A stretch of 64,000 nt of DNA. Source: Methylotuvimicrobium alcaliphilum 20Z. GTDB lineage: Bacteria; Pseudomonadota; Gammaproteobacteria; Methylococcales; Methylomonadaceae. Each line of letters begins with the position of its first letter. Positions within the stretch are counted from its first letter, which is position 1. The translations under genes were made by a program, and so were the position numbers. Below the pieces are notes generated by a model. It did not search any database. It had not been told where the DNA came from and worked only from the letters and a program-made list of their open reading frames with translations. Shown piece by piece: positions 46,751 to 55,697 of this stretch. The DNA lies in contig NC_016112.1 in NCBI RefSeq assembly GCF_000968535.2, positions 3,100,001-3,164,000 of the forward strand, written 5' to 3'.

Positions 46751-46908
46751 GGATTGTTTAGTTTAATTATTTTGTTGGGATTTTGTGATTAGGATTTTAG
46801 GTTATTTCTTTGAATTCATCTGATAAAGCGTCATTACATACCGTTATGCCGGCGCTAAAGCCTAAGTTATTTCGTGCCTATTCATAAGGAATGAGTATTA
46901 TATTCGCC

Positions 46909-46935
46909 GCTTCCCAAGCTTCTAACTTGGGAAGC
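46909..46935. repeat. Perfect-arm hairpin in intergenic gap
   Basis: GCTTCCCAAGCTTCTAACTTGGGAAGC is one of many short inverted repeats of the CCCAAGCT..AGCTTGGG type seen throughout the window. It lies between the sulfatase-like gene and sbcC and might serve as a transcript end, though no T-run follows. Confidence 0.4.
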
Positions 46936-47043
46936 AAAAACCGGAAGCTTCGGCCCTACCCGACCAATTGAGTTTGGCTTAGCGGTAACCACTGTCTGCT
47001 AAGGAACATTAGCTTTCTTTTACTGATACCGATGATTTCCGTG

Positions 47044-50000
47044 TCAAACCGTTATGGTGCGCACGCTGCTACCGGTTCTGGAGCCGATGACATCGAGCCT
47101 TAGCGCCATTTGCTCCTTCAATTCGGTCACATGCGAGATGATACCGATCATTCTACCTGAGGCCTGTAAATCGATCAGCGTTCTGATCGCCAAATCCAGC
47201 GACTCGGGATCGAGACTGCCGAAACCCTCGTCGATGAATAAGGTATCGAGCTTGATGCCGCCGGCATAGGACTGCACGACATCCGACAAGCCCAGCGCCA
47301 ACGCCAGAGCCGCCATGAACGATTCGCCGCCCGACAAGGTCGCGACCGGACGATTTTTACCGGTATAAGCATCTTCGACTTCCATCTCCAAGCCTGACGC
47401 TTTATTGCCTTTGGCTCGGTCTTCCTTGCGCACCAGTCGGTAACGACCTTTGCTCATCAGAGTCAAGCGTTCGGACGCCTGAATCAGCACATCGTCGAGC
47501 AAGACGCTCAACACGAAACGCTGCAGGCTGATCTTATCGCCGGTTTGGCCATTGGCGACATCGCTAAGCGTGCCGAACACCTCGTAACGCGCCTCGAGTT
47601 CGGCTTGCGTGGCGCGTGCCTGGGTTAATTTGCCTTTGACGCGGGCCAACTGATTAACGCGTTCTTCAAGTTTACGCCAGCTTTCCTCGACTTTTCGGTA
47701 CCATGCGGTCTGTTCGGTCAGTTGCCCTTCGATCGCTTCCATGTCGGGTGGGGCATGTCCTGCCAAATCGGCTTGAAGTTGCTTGACGACTTCTTGCAAG
47801 CCGACCAATTCGTCTCGATAGGCTTCGATTTCGGCTTTGAGGCTGTGCTGTTCGGGGTCGGTCATCAACGCTGAATGAAATGCGTCGGCATCGGGAAAAG
47901 CGCTGCGTGCGAGCGCATCGTGCCATTGCGCTTCGGCCTCGTTATATTGGCATTCAAGCGCCTCGCGCTGCTGATGTAAGGCTTCCAGTTTGCTGCTTGC
48001 CTTATCCAGGTTTGAGTGCTTTGCAGCATAGTCGGCTTCCGCTTGAGTCAATGCATCGCTCAATGCCGTGATACGCCGATTCAACTGAGACAAGACTTGT
48101 TCAAGCGCTTTCGGCTCCCGATAGTCTTCGGGTATTAATTTTTCTAACTGCTCTGTGTTTGATCGGGCTTGAATGAACTGTTCGTTGACGCTAGCGGCAC
48201 TTGCTTCAAGCTCGGCAAGCGTCTCGGTCATGCTTGAGAGCAATCCTTTGATCGTATCGATTCGCGCGCCTAAGGTCTTTTGTTGCACTTGCCGCTCAAC
48301 GAGCCGATCGACAGTCTCGCTTACGTTAGCGAACGTATCGACAAGCGCTTGCAAGGGTTGTTCGGCCAGTTGTTCTAATTGCCGCGCCAATTGTTCGATA
48401 TCTTTTCGATTGACGGCCAACTCATTCAACGCGGCATCCCATTTTTCCTTGGCGTTTTGCATCTGGTTACGCGCTTGACTTTCATCGGCGCGCGCCTGAT
48501 CGACTTGCAGCTTGGTCACGAGCGCCTCATCATTTGCCGCTACCGCCGGCTCCGGATGTTCCTTACTCCCGCAAACCGGACAAGGCTGTCCGATTTGCAA
48601 TGCTTCGGCCAACAACGCGGCCTGTCCGAGATGCCAATGCAACTCGATTTGACGCGCTTCATTTTCAAACGCCTCGCAGGCGGCTTTTTGCGTTTCGAAG
48701 GCTGCGGCAAGCTGGCTTTCATTGCGTTGTAGGCGCGCTTGCGCCTTGCGCAGATCCTCTAACTGTTGGCGTTGCTCAAGATTGCGGCGCTGCACTTCCC
48801 ATTCGATCCGCATCGTCGCGAAAGATTCCAATTCGCGGCTGATTTCGACAAAAGCCTTGTCTTTGTCCGCCAATTCGTTAATCAGCGCTTGTTGTTCGAG
48901 TTTTCGAGCATCGAATGTTTTTCTCGCGGCGGTTAGCTCTTTTTGGCGATTTTGGAGCGTCACCCTGGCCTCGGCCAGCTCCGCAATCCGGTCTCGATAT
49001 TGCTGAAGTTCAATGCGCTTATGCTTCAACGCCTCGACCTCGGCGTAAGCCTGTTTAGCGGCATCGACGTTTTGTTTGGCTTCTAGCTCGTTTGCAGCGG
49101 CTAATTGAAGCGCTGTTTGGCAGGCTTGAATCTGCTCGAGTAATTTCGCCTTCTCTTTCGTCTTGGCCCGATGATTATCGTAGAGATACCGAATTTTTTC
49201 AGCTTGCAATGCGCTGTCGAGCCGATGCTGTTGCTTATCGATTTCCGGTTTTTGTGCGGCTTTGTCGGACAGCGCTTTTTGCTTAGTGTCGAGATTATCG
49301 AAACGTTGCTTCAATGCTTGCGCTTGGTCTCTGACGCGCGCGGCCTGCAACATTTTCTGATTGGCTTGTTCCTTCTCCTCCGAAGCGGCAACAAGTTCGG
49401 GTTGCAGAGCCTCGAGCGCTTCATCGACTTCTGCTTCGGATGCCATTTCGGCGCTGTGCAAAATCCCTTTGATCTGGTTTCGATGCCGTTCGACTTCTTG
49501 GCGAATACCTGCCGCTTGATTTTTTAACGCCTCTTCGATGCGCTTGTAAATTCCGGTTCGAAATAGCTGTCCGAAAATTTGTTCCCGCTCTTTCGAATCG
49601 GCCATTAGCAATTCGCGGAATTTTCCTTGCGGCAATACCATGACTTGACGAAATTGTTCGACATCCAAACCAATCAATCGTTTGACTTCGTTCGTCGCAT
49701 CGGTCACGCTTTTGGCAACGATGAGCTTGCCTTCGTCGGTGCCGTCGAGTTGCCACAGCTGAGCTTCGGCCTGTTGCGTCGTGGTACCTTCGCCCTTGCT
49801 CTTAGGCCGCTCTTGAACAGGAATGCGGCGGATACGGTAGTTTTTAGTCCCCAGATTAAAATCCAAGATCGCCTCGGTCAGCATGTTAATATCGGCATGA
49901 TCGCAGCGCATCTGCGACGGTTCTCGCTCCGCGCCGGTACTTTGACCGTACAATGCAAAACAAATCGCGTCCAAGATCGAGCTTTTACCGGAACCGGTCG

Positions 50001-50106
50001 GGCCGTTGATCAAAAACAAAGGGCTGGACCCAAGCAAACGAAAATCGATGCTTTCATTACCGGCAAACGGTCCGAATGCCTGAATCGTCAGTTTTACTGG
50101 CTTCAC
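47044..50106 (-). CDS. sbcC: Exonuclease SbcCD, ATPase subunit
   Basis: 1020 residues, full length for SbcC. Walker A is NGPTGSGKSS (residues 34-43), the zinc-hook CPVC is at 509-512 between long coiled coils (about 180-490 and 530-830), and the C-terminal signature and Walker B (TLSGGESFMAALALALGLSD, then LDTLFIDEGFGSLD) close the ABC head. With SbcD it forms the Mre11-Rad50-like complex that cuts DNA hairpins and palindromes and trims blocked ends. ATG overlaps the sbcD stop by 4 bp. The surrounding genome is rich in palindromes, its natural substrate. Confidence 0.95.
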   Translation of the reverse strand: MKPVKLTIQAFGPFAGNESIDFRLLGSSPLFLINGPTGSGKSSILDAICFALYGQSTGAEREPSQMRCDHADINMLTEAILDFNLGTKNYRIRRIPVQERPKSKGEGTTTQQAEAQLWQLDGTDEGKLIVAKSVTDATNEVKRLIGLDVEQFRQVMVLPQGKFRELLMADSKEREQIFGQLFRTGIYKRIEEALKNQAAGIRQEVERHRNQIKGILHSAEMASEAEVDEALEALQPELVAASEEKEQANQKMLQAARVRDQAQALKQRFDNLDTKQKALSDKAAQKPEIDKQQHRLDSALQAEKIRYLYDNHRAKTKEKAKLLEQIQACQTALQLAAANELEAKQNVDAAKQAYAEVEALKHKRIELQQYRDRIAELAEARVTLQNRQKELTAARKTFDARKLEQQALINELADKDKAFVEISRELESFATMRIEWEVQRRNLEQRQQLEDLRKAQARLQRNESQLAAAFETQKAACEAFENEARQIELHWHLGQAALLAEALQIGQPCPVCGSKEHPEPAVAANDEALVTKLQVDQARADESQARNQMQNAKEKWDAALNELAVNRKDIEQLARQLEQLAEQPLQALVDTFANVSETVDRLVERQVQQKTLGARIDTIKGLLSSMTETLAELEASAASVNEQFIQARSNTEQLEKLIPEDYREPKALEQVLSQLNRRITALSDALTQAEADYAAKHSNLDKASSKLEALHQQREALECQYNEAEAQWHDALARSAFPDADAFHSALMTDPEQHSLKAEIEAYRDELVGLQEVVKQLQADLAGHAPPDMEAIEGQLTEQTAWYRKVEESWRKLEERVNQLARVKGKLTQARATQAELEARYEVFGTLSDVANGQTGDKISLQRFVLSVLLDDVLIQASERLTLMSKGRYRLVRKEDRAKGNKASGLEMEVEDAYTGKNRPVATLSGGESFMAALALALGLSDVVQSYAGGIKLDTLFIDEGFGSLDPESLDLAIRTLIDLQASGRMIGIISHVTELKEQMALRLDVIGSRTGSSVRTITV

Positions 50107-51248
50107 GCACGATCACCGTCTTGTTTATGAATAAGCGAAATCGTATGACGGATCGCCTCATCTTGTTCCGGCGTTAATGTGCTACCGAAGACTTGCTCGA
50201 AGAAGTCCCGAAACATTTCCAACTCGCCTTGTTTGAGTTTATCGCGATTGACTTGTCGCTCGCCGGTTTCCAGCATGCCCGGTTTTTCCAAATGCAAGAC
50301 ATTCGGGTAGACTTCTCGCAATTTCCCGATAGGATCGAGAATCGCGTGCCGGTCTGTCAGTCTAATCAGTAAATAGTCGTCATTGTTCGGGTCGGTCTCG
50401 CCTTGTTCCAAAATCGTTTTCAATTCGCCTTCAATCGTCCGCATATCGCGTTGCGGCTGTAAAGATAGATGCGCGGTCGATTTTAGTCCGTCAACATCCA
50501 ACTCGATCAAGGTCACGCCTTTCTGTTGCCTTTGTTCCGAAAAGCTATATTTGAGAATCGATCCGGAATAACGAATATGCTCCTTGCCTTTATACTGCGG
50601 ACTGTGCAGATGCCCGAGCGCAACATAATCGAAATCGGCAAACGGCTCGTAATTGACGCGGTCCGCGCCGCCGATCGACAAAGGCCTTTCGGATTCGGAC
50701 GCTTCGGCGCCGTCGATGAAGCAATGGCTTATTAATACATTTGAAGTTTGATCCGATGCTGCCGCCTTGATTTGTTCGACCAGAAAAGCGTGCGCTTGGT
50801 CATGAGTGGATACGTCGACGCCGAAGTGATTGCGCACCGACTCGGGATCGTTATAAGGGATTCCATAGAAGCAAACCGGGCCGGCCTTGCCTTGCAAGAT
50901 CACAGGTTCGGTGATTTGCGTCAATTCGCCGATGATATGAAGACCCGCTCGGCTCAGTTGCCTGGCCCCGAATCGCAGCCGTTCGGCTCCGTCATGGTTG
51001 CCCGGAATCATGACGACCGGAACCTCTAGGTCGTTACAGATGGTATTGAGCACGTCATCGAGCAATTGCACGGCCGAAGCCGGCGGAACCGAGCGGTCGT
51101 AGATATCGCCGGCAATGATCAGCGCATCGACCGACTCACGCCTAATATGTTCGATCAGTTGTTCGAGAACATAATGTTGATCATCGAGCAACGAAACATT
51201 GTGAAACTGCCGGCCGATATGCCAATCCGATGTATGTATGAATTTCAA
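50103..51248 (-). CDS. sbcD: Exonuclease SbcCD, nuclease subunit
   Basis: 381 residues. The Mre11-like phosphoesterase motifs are present in order: HTSDWHIGRQ (about 5-14), IIAGDIYDRS, VVMIPGNHDGAERL, LISHCFI and ALGHLHSPQYK. The C-terminal capping domain follows. It partners SbcC, encoded directly downstream with a 4-bp overlap. The start ATG 51248 is preceded by CAGGAGAT-like sequence; a 106-bp heptamer tract begins 37 bp upstream of the start and could affect its promoter. Confidence 0.95.
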   Translation of the reverse strand: MKFIHTSDWHIGRQFHNVSLLDDQHYVLEQLIEHIRRESVDALIIAGDIYDRSVPPASAVQLLDDVLNTICNDLEVPVVMIPGNHDGAERLRFGARQLSRAGLHIIGELTQITEPVILQGKAGPVCFYGIPYNDPESVRNHFGVDVSTHDQAHAFLVEQIKAAASDQTSNVLISHCFIDGAEASESERPLSIGGADRVNYEPFADFDYVALGHLHSPQYKGKEHIRYSGSILKYSFSEQRQQKGVTLIELDVDGLKSTAHLSLQPQRDMRTIEGELKTILEQGETDPNNDDYLLIRLTDRHAILDPIGKLREVYPNVLHLEKPGMLETGERQVNRDKLKQGELEMFRDFFEQVFGSTLTPEQDEAIRHTISLIHKQDGDRA

Positions 51249-51284
51249 AAAATCTCCTGAGTTATTTCTCTCGGGCTAAGATTA

Positions 51285-51390
51285 GTTAGCAGTTAGCAGT
51301 TAGCAGTTAGCAGTTAGCAGTTAGCAGTTAGCAGTTAGCAGTTAGCAGTTAGCAGTTAGCAGTTAGCAGTTAGCAGTTAGCAGTTAGCAG
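51285..51390. repeat. Heptanucleotide tandem repeat (TTAGCAG)n
   Basis: About 15 tandem copies of a 7-bp unit TTAGCAG with almost no variation, between the divergent sbcD and response-regulator genes. One of four 7-bp tracts in the window; copy number is likely variable. Confidence 0.95.
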
Positions 51391-51532
51391 TGAAATAATA
51401 AACCGAACTTTTTTGGCTATTCTACCTTAGAAGCTCACAACTTACCCTTAACGCTATCGTCAATGCTAAGCTATATTAACTTAACAAAAAATATCTTAAC
51501 CAACGACAGTCAACTTGCCCAGGATTCATCCT

Positions 51533-52837
51533 ATGAACGCCCCATCAACGGATGCAAAAATTCAGCCCGTGTTACTACTCGTCGACGATGAGCAGAATAT
51601 ACTCAAGGCGTTAAAGCGCTTGTTCCGTTCCTGCAACTATACGATTCATATCGCTGAAAACGGTTCGGAAGGCTTGGCGCTATTAAACCAAGAGCCGGTC
51701 GACTTGATCCTGTCCGACATGCGCATGCCGAAAATGGACGGCGCGGAATTTCTAGCCAAGGCGGCCGAGCAATGGCCGGAGACGGTGCGTATTTTGTTGA
51801 CCGGTTATGCCGACATCGAATCGACGATCGCAGCTGTCAATAAAGGCAAGATATATAGCTACTGCAGTAAGCCTTGGGACGATAACGAGCTCAAGATACT
51901 GGTGCATAATGCGTTGGAGCAAAAATTCATTCGCGATGAACGTAACCGCTTATTCGCCATCGTTCAGGATCAAAACGAACAACTCAAGGAACTCAATGCA
52001 CACCTTGAGGACAAGGTTGAACAAAGAACCCAGCAATTAAAAAAATCGTTGGCACAAATCGACAAAGCCAACAAAACCTTAAAAAAACAATATACCGACT
52101 CGATTAAAACCTTTGCCCGAATTATCGAAATGCGGCCCGGCATCAAAAGCGGTCATGCCAAATTTTTTGCGGAAAATGGCCGAAACGTCGCGCGGCTGTT
52201 GCAATTGAGCGATGAAGAAATCAACGACGTGATGTATGCGGGTTTACTATTGCAAATCGGCAAAATGAGTTTGCCCGACGAGCTCTTGAATCAAGCGTTG
52301 TTTTCATTATCGTGGAACGATAAAAAGCGCTATTACAAACATGCCGAGGAAGGGCAAATGATGCTAAAAGACATCCGGCAGCTCCAAGAAGCCGCCTCGA
52401 TCATTTATCACCAATATGAACATTACGACGGTTCAGGCATGCCGAAAGGCTTGATCGGCACGGAAATACCGATCGGCTCGCGTATCCTCGCGGTAATCCG
52501 GGACTACATTTCCTATCTCGACGGCACGCTAACCGGCGAATCGTTACCGATCGTTCAAGTCAAAAAGCATATTGAACTGAAAAAAGGGAGTCTCTATGAC
52601 CCCGATGTCAGCGATATCTTTCTGCAATACTTGCCTGAATCGGAAGAGGACGATAGGCCGGTAATCGAAATGTCCTGGACTCAATTGCAAGCAGGAATGG
52701 AAGTCGAGGAAGTGTTATGCAATGATCTACTGTATTTAAAAGACCGGATACTAACCGAAAAAAACGTAAACGATATTTTCAATTTACGAGAAAACGGGGG
52801 GCAATTGTCAATCAAAGTCCGATTAGGCAATAAATAG
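51533..52837 (+). CDS. Response regulator with degenerate HD-GYP domain
   Basis: About 434 residues from ATG 51533 (AGGA nine bases upstream; a TTG at 51515 is in frame). Residues 12-130 are a receiver domain with phospho-acceptor Asp62 in DLILSDMRMPKMDG and the conserved Lys in YCSKPWDD. A coiled-coil linker (QLKELNAHLEDKVEQRTQQL) follows. The second half resembles HD-GYP phosphodiesterases (IIYHQYEHYDGSGMPKGL, IPIGSRILAVIRDY), but the catalytic HD pair is replaced (LLLQIGKMSLPDELL), so enzyme activity against cyclic-di-GMP is doubtful. A signalling or scaffold role is more likely. Confidence 0.86.
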   Translation: MNAPSTDAKIQPVLLLVDDEQNILKALKRLFRSCNYTIHIAENGSEGLALLNQEPVDLILSDMRMPKMDGAEFLAKAAEQWPETVRILLTGYADIESTIAAVNKGKIYSYCSKPWDDNELKILVHNALEQKFIRDERNRLFAIVQDQNEQLKELNAHLEDKVEQRTQQLKKSLAQIDKANKTLKKQYTDSIKTFARIIEMRPGIKSGHAKFFAENGRNVARLLQLSDEEINDVMYAGLLLQIGKMSLPDELLNQALFSLSWNDKKRYYKHAEEGQMMLKDIRQLQEAASIIYHQYEHYDGSGMPKGLIGTEIPIGSRILAVIRDYISYLDGTLTGESLPIVQVKKHIELKKGSLYDPDVSDIFLQYLPESEEDDRPVIEMSWTQLQAGMEVEEVLCNDLLYLKDRILTEKNVNDIFNLRENGGQLSIKVRLGNK

Positions 52838-52895
52838 GCTATGTTCGCGTTAATAGCAGAAATTCATACGACGCCAATTTCGAAACTTGAAGACT

Positions 52896-53065
52896 GTAGG
52901 GGACGCTGTGCGTACCATCATTCTAGAAAAAGCATTTCACCATGAAGATCATGAAGAAAACATTTAGGTAATTTCTTGAAATACTTCATGTGCTTCATGG
53001 TTAAACGGCCGAATTTAGGATCATTGTGCCTTGCGCCGACATAAGGTACGCGCAGCGTACCCTAC
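52896..53065. repeat. Palindrome-ended repeat (GTACGCTGTGCGTACC type)
   Basis: GTAGGGGACGCTGTGCGTACC at 52896 and GGTACGCGCAGCGTACCCTAC at 53045 are inverted partners around a CTTCATGGTG/CATGAAG-type interior. The same ends occur inside the composite repeats at 44440-44530 and 55465-55555. No target duplication is seen. Confidence 0.65.
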
Positions 53066-53074
53066 GATTCGCTT

Positions 53075-53242
53075 TAAATCTTCCTGATTAGCAAGATGCT
53101 TCAGCTTGCCGGAGCCAAATGCCCGAGCGGGCCAGTCGTAACCGCTGCGACTTCTGCGGGACGGGGTTGCAAACCCCGTCCTGCCAGGGATATCCTGGTT
53201 TTTGGGCTTTAGCTGAAGAAACTTGCTAATCAGGTAAATCTT
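53075..53242. repeat. CCTGATTAGC-family MITE, short form, perfect 8-bp duplication
   Basis: The body is 53083-53234 (152 bp) with ends CCTGATTAGCAAGATGCTTC and CTTGCTAATCAGG. TAAATCTT is at 53075-53082 and again at 53235-53242. The interior consists of a GCCGGAGCCAAATG part and a strong hairpin GCGGGACGGGGTTGC / AAACCCCGTCCTGC. This is the simple form of the element seen at 23290 and 54945. Confidence 0.92.
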
Positions 53243-53250
53243 TAACTCCG

Positions 53251-53790
53251 TTATTCATATTCATCTTCATTGATGATGATCGAACCGTCTGCGGCCCAAT
53301 TGACCTTCGTAATACCGGGCTCTTCGGCTTCCAATGCTCTGAGTATAGTATCTTGGTCTTTCAAAAGCGCTTGCTGCCTTCGGACCTGATCGGCTAAGTC
53401 CTTATTTTCTTGTAATATTCGTTTATGCTCTAGCGCAACTGCAACCGCATTGATTATTTCGAGATTATTCCAAGGTTTATTCAGAAACCGGAATACGCCT
53501 GCTTCATTGATCGCATGCTGAGCGCTTTCGAGGTCGGCGTAGCCGGTCAGAATCATCCGCATGGCATTCGGTTGCAACTTAATGAACTTCTTTAGAAACT
53601 CAACACCGTCCATGCCCGGCATTCGATAATCCGAAATCACTAAATCGAATTCGATTTCTTTGGCTAATAGTAATGATTCTTCCCCACTCTGCGCGGTCAC
53701 TAAATGATAATCCCGCAAAATCCTGGATAAAGCCTTGAGAACATTTTGTTCGTCATCCACCAATAAAATTTTTGCCGCATCCTCGTTCAT
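53251..53790 (-). CDS. Response regulator (receiver plus short C-terminus)
   Basis: About 179 residues from ATG 53790. Receiver domain with phospho-acceptor Asp54 in DLVISDYRMPGMDG, the Thr in RMILTGYADLES and Lys in FLNKPWNN. The C-terminal part is a coiled coil (ENKDLADQVRRQQALLKDQD) and an acidic tail with no output domain. Its receiver resembles that of 51533-52837, so both may work with the same kinase, absent here. The stop is eight bases from the duplication of the adjacent MITE. Confidence 0.86.
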   Translation of the reverse strand: MNEDAAKILLVDDEQNVLKALSRILRDYHLVTAQSGEESLLLAKEIEFDLVISDYRMPGMDGVEFLKKFIKLQPNAMRMILTGYADLESAQHAINEAGVFRFLNKPWNNLEIINAVAVALEHKRILQENKDLADQVRRQQALLKDQDTILRALEAEEPGITKVNWAADGSIIINEDEYE

Positions 53791-53865
53791 AATCCACCCG
53801 TTAAAATCATTCTTTGCCAAAATCAAGCAATGCTTATATAAAGTCTAATCGATAAAGTAAACTTA

Positions 53866-54055
53866 TACCCATCGCAGATCAAAATTCGGCGCCAGGGTGT
53901 CCGTCAAAGGACGCCGTGAATACATCCCTGTAGGCTCTATGCCAGCTCCATGCTGGCAAAGCCTTTGCCGCACACCCTGTCGCCTCCTCAGGCACTGCCG
54001 AAATTTGAAGTGCGAAAGGTATAGAAACCGAAGCACCACTGAATATCAACGACAA
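53866..54055. repeat. Palindromic repeat, ATACCCATCG-ended
   Basis: Left end ATACCCATCGCAGATCAAAA, TTCGGC, right end GCCGAAATTTGAAGTGCG, AAAGGTAT. A short form is at 56655-56706 and a half form at 44022-44083 in reverse. It contains a GTCCGTCAAAGGACGCCGTG hairpin. No target duplication could be established. It reaches close to the start of the next gene at 54080. Confidence 0.6.
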
Positions 54056-54079
54056 GACGGCTTCATATTGGAAAATCGC

Positions 54080-54796
54080 ATGACCGATCAAAACTTACAT
54101 TTTCTCTATCGTTTTTCGTTCGCCGACAATAAAGTTATTGAATTCGCGATTGAAATCGATCAAACAACGATGACCTTTACCCGTCCCCAGCTCACGGAAC
54201 CGCCATTCTGGACCGAGCTCGAATACCATCAATGCAGCAATTGCACCTTGGCAAAGGAGGATTCACCGCAATGTCCCGTTGCGGTCAATTTGCAACCGCT
54301 TATGGAATTATGCGGCATGCTGGTTTCTTATGAGTCGGTGGCACTAGACGTTATCACACCGGAACGAACGATCAGCGGAAAAACCACGATGCAGCGGGCA
54401 TTAAGCTCGTTGCTAGGTTTAATCATGGCCACTAGCCCCTGCCCTCATACCGAACATTTAAAGCCGATGGCACGCTTTCATCTTCCCTTGGCCAGCGACG
54501 ACGAAACGATTTACCGCAGTACATCGATGTATTTGCTGGGGCAATATTTCAAGTATAAGCAAGGTCTTGATCATACCTTCGAATTGGATGAACTGATGCA
54601 GCGTTATCAAAACCTGCAAATCATCAATAAAGCCCTTGCCAACCGTTTTAGAGCGGCAAGCACCGAGGATGCCACCGTCAATGCCATCATCCTGCTCGAT
54701 CTGCTATCACGCTCGGTTAGCTGGTCTATCGAAGATGGACTCGAAGAAATTCGTTCTTTGTTTCAAGGCTATGGGATCAACATCGAAACGGATTAA
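54080..54796 (+). CDS. Conserved hypothetical protein with Cys motif
   Basis: 239 residues from ATG 54080. The N-terminus HFLYRFSFADNKVIEFAIEI suggests a beta-rich domain. The CSNCTLAKEDSPQCPVAVNL segment (three Cys, two of them as CxxC) may bind metal. The second half is helical (TMQRALSSLLGLIMATSPCP, then YRSTSMYLLGQYFKYKQGLD). I do not recognise a characterised family. It lies next to two receiver-domain proteins, so a link to signalling is possible only by location. A longer upstream frame runs through repeat sequence and is rejected. Confidence 0.7.
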   Translation: MTDQNLHFLYRFSFADNKVIEFAIEIDQTTMTFTRPQLTEPPFWTELEYHQCSNCTLAKEDSPQCPVAVNLQPLMELCGMLVSYESVALDVITPERTISGKTTMQRALSSLLGLIMATSPCPHTEHLKPMARFHLPLASDDETIYRSTSMYLLGQYFKYKQGLDHTFELDELMQRYQNLQIINKALANRFRAASTEDATVNAIILLDLLSRSVSWSIEDGLEEIRSLFQGYGINIETD

Positions 54797-54834
54797 ATCA
54801 AAGCTTTTTCGGTTTCCCCGGTCATCCGATCATC

Positions 54835-55590
54835 GTTATACATAAGTCAAAAAATACCCTTTTGCAATCTCAGCTAATGAGACCTCGATACCCTTTATTG
54901 TCACTTGGCACTCTCGGCTATCCCTCACCTAGCGCTCACTGCCATTAAGTTACCTGATTAGCAAGTTTCTTCAGCTAAAGCCCAAAGATCAGCACATCCC
55001 TAGCAGGACGGGGTTCGCAAGCCATGCGAGTCAAGCTAAAAACGGCCAACCCACATCATGCTTTTTCCCAAGCTCCAGCTTGGGAAAGATAATCCGGAAG
55101 CTCCAGCTTCCTGAGACCGACACAACCTCCGCACATTCTCAATCAACCCCCACTCGCTCGCTCGTTCAATCTTTCTTGATTGTCGGGAAGCTAGAGCTTC
55201 CTGAACAGGTTACCCAAGCTGGAGCTTGGGTAACAGCATATTTTAGTTTTTGCGACTACGACTGGCCCCTGCTCGGACACTTGGCTTCGGCAAGCTGAAG
55301 CATCTTACTAATCAGGTTAAGTTAAGGATTTTTCCGTTCGCCCTGAGCCTGTCGAAGGGTGAATGGAAAAATCCTGGGTCGATAAGTTAAGCCGTCCATG
55401 GTTCGACAGGCTCACCACGAACGGCTTAACTTAATGGCAGTGTCACCTAGCGCTAGGCGATCCGCGTAGGGTACGCTGTGCGTACCATGGTAACCCCGCA
55501 ATGTTGATGTACCAACCGAGCCGCCTGGGCACGGCTTTGGTACGCGCAGCGTACATTTTATGTATAACGATGAGCGGCCCTCCTTGGGAA
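54835..55590. repeat. Nested palindromic repeat block
   Basis: Outer ends CATCGTTATACATAAG (54831-) and TTATGTATAACGATG (-55572) enclose CACTGCCATTAAGTTA / TTAACTTAATGGCAGTG arms, which enclose a CCTGATTAGC element (54953-55316) and a GGATTTTTCC..GGAAAAATCC module. Compared with 44177-44550, the innermost module (about 55317-55435) is in the opposite orientation. The TACGCTGTGCGTACC pair lies at 55470-55555. No genes. Confidence 0.75.
54945..55324. repeat. CCTGATTAGC-family MITE, long form, perfect 8-bp duplication
   Basis: The body is 54953-55316 (364 bp), ends CCTGATTAGCAAGTTTC and TTACTAATCAGG. TTAAGTTA is at 54945-54952 and 55317-55324, a perfect 8-bp target duplication. The target is the arm of another palindromic repeat, so this is insertion of a repeat into a repeat. 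The body is very similar to 23298-23659. Confidence 0.92.
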
Positions 55591-55697
55591 CTCATAACTT
55601 GGCAGCCGAAGGCAAAATCGGTATACGTTCCCACGCAGGAGCGGTGGGAACGAGGAAAATCCTGGCGTCAGTTGCCTAACTTATTTCGTGCCCGGTC

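Noticed and set aside
53897-54079. N-terminal extension of the hypothetical protein at 54080
   Set aside because: It reads through a palindromic repeat; the ATG at 54080 begins the conserved-looking part.
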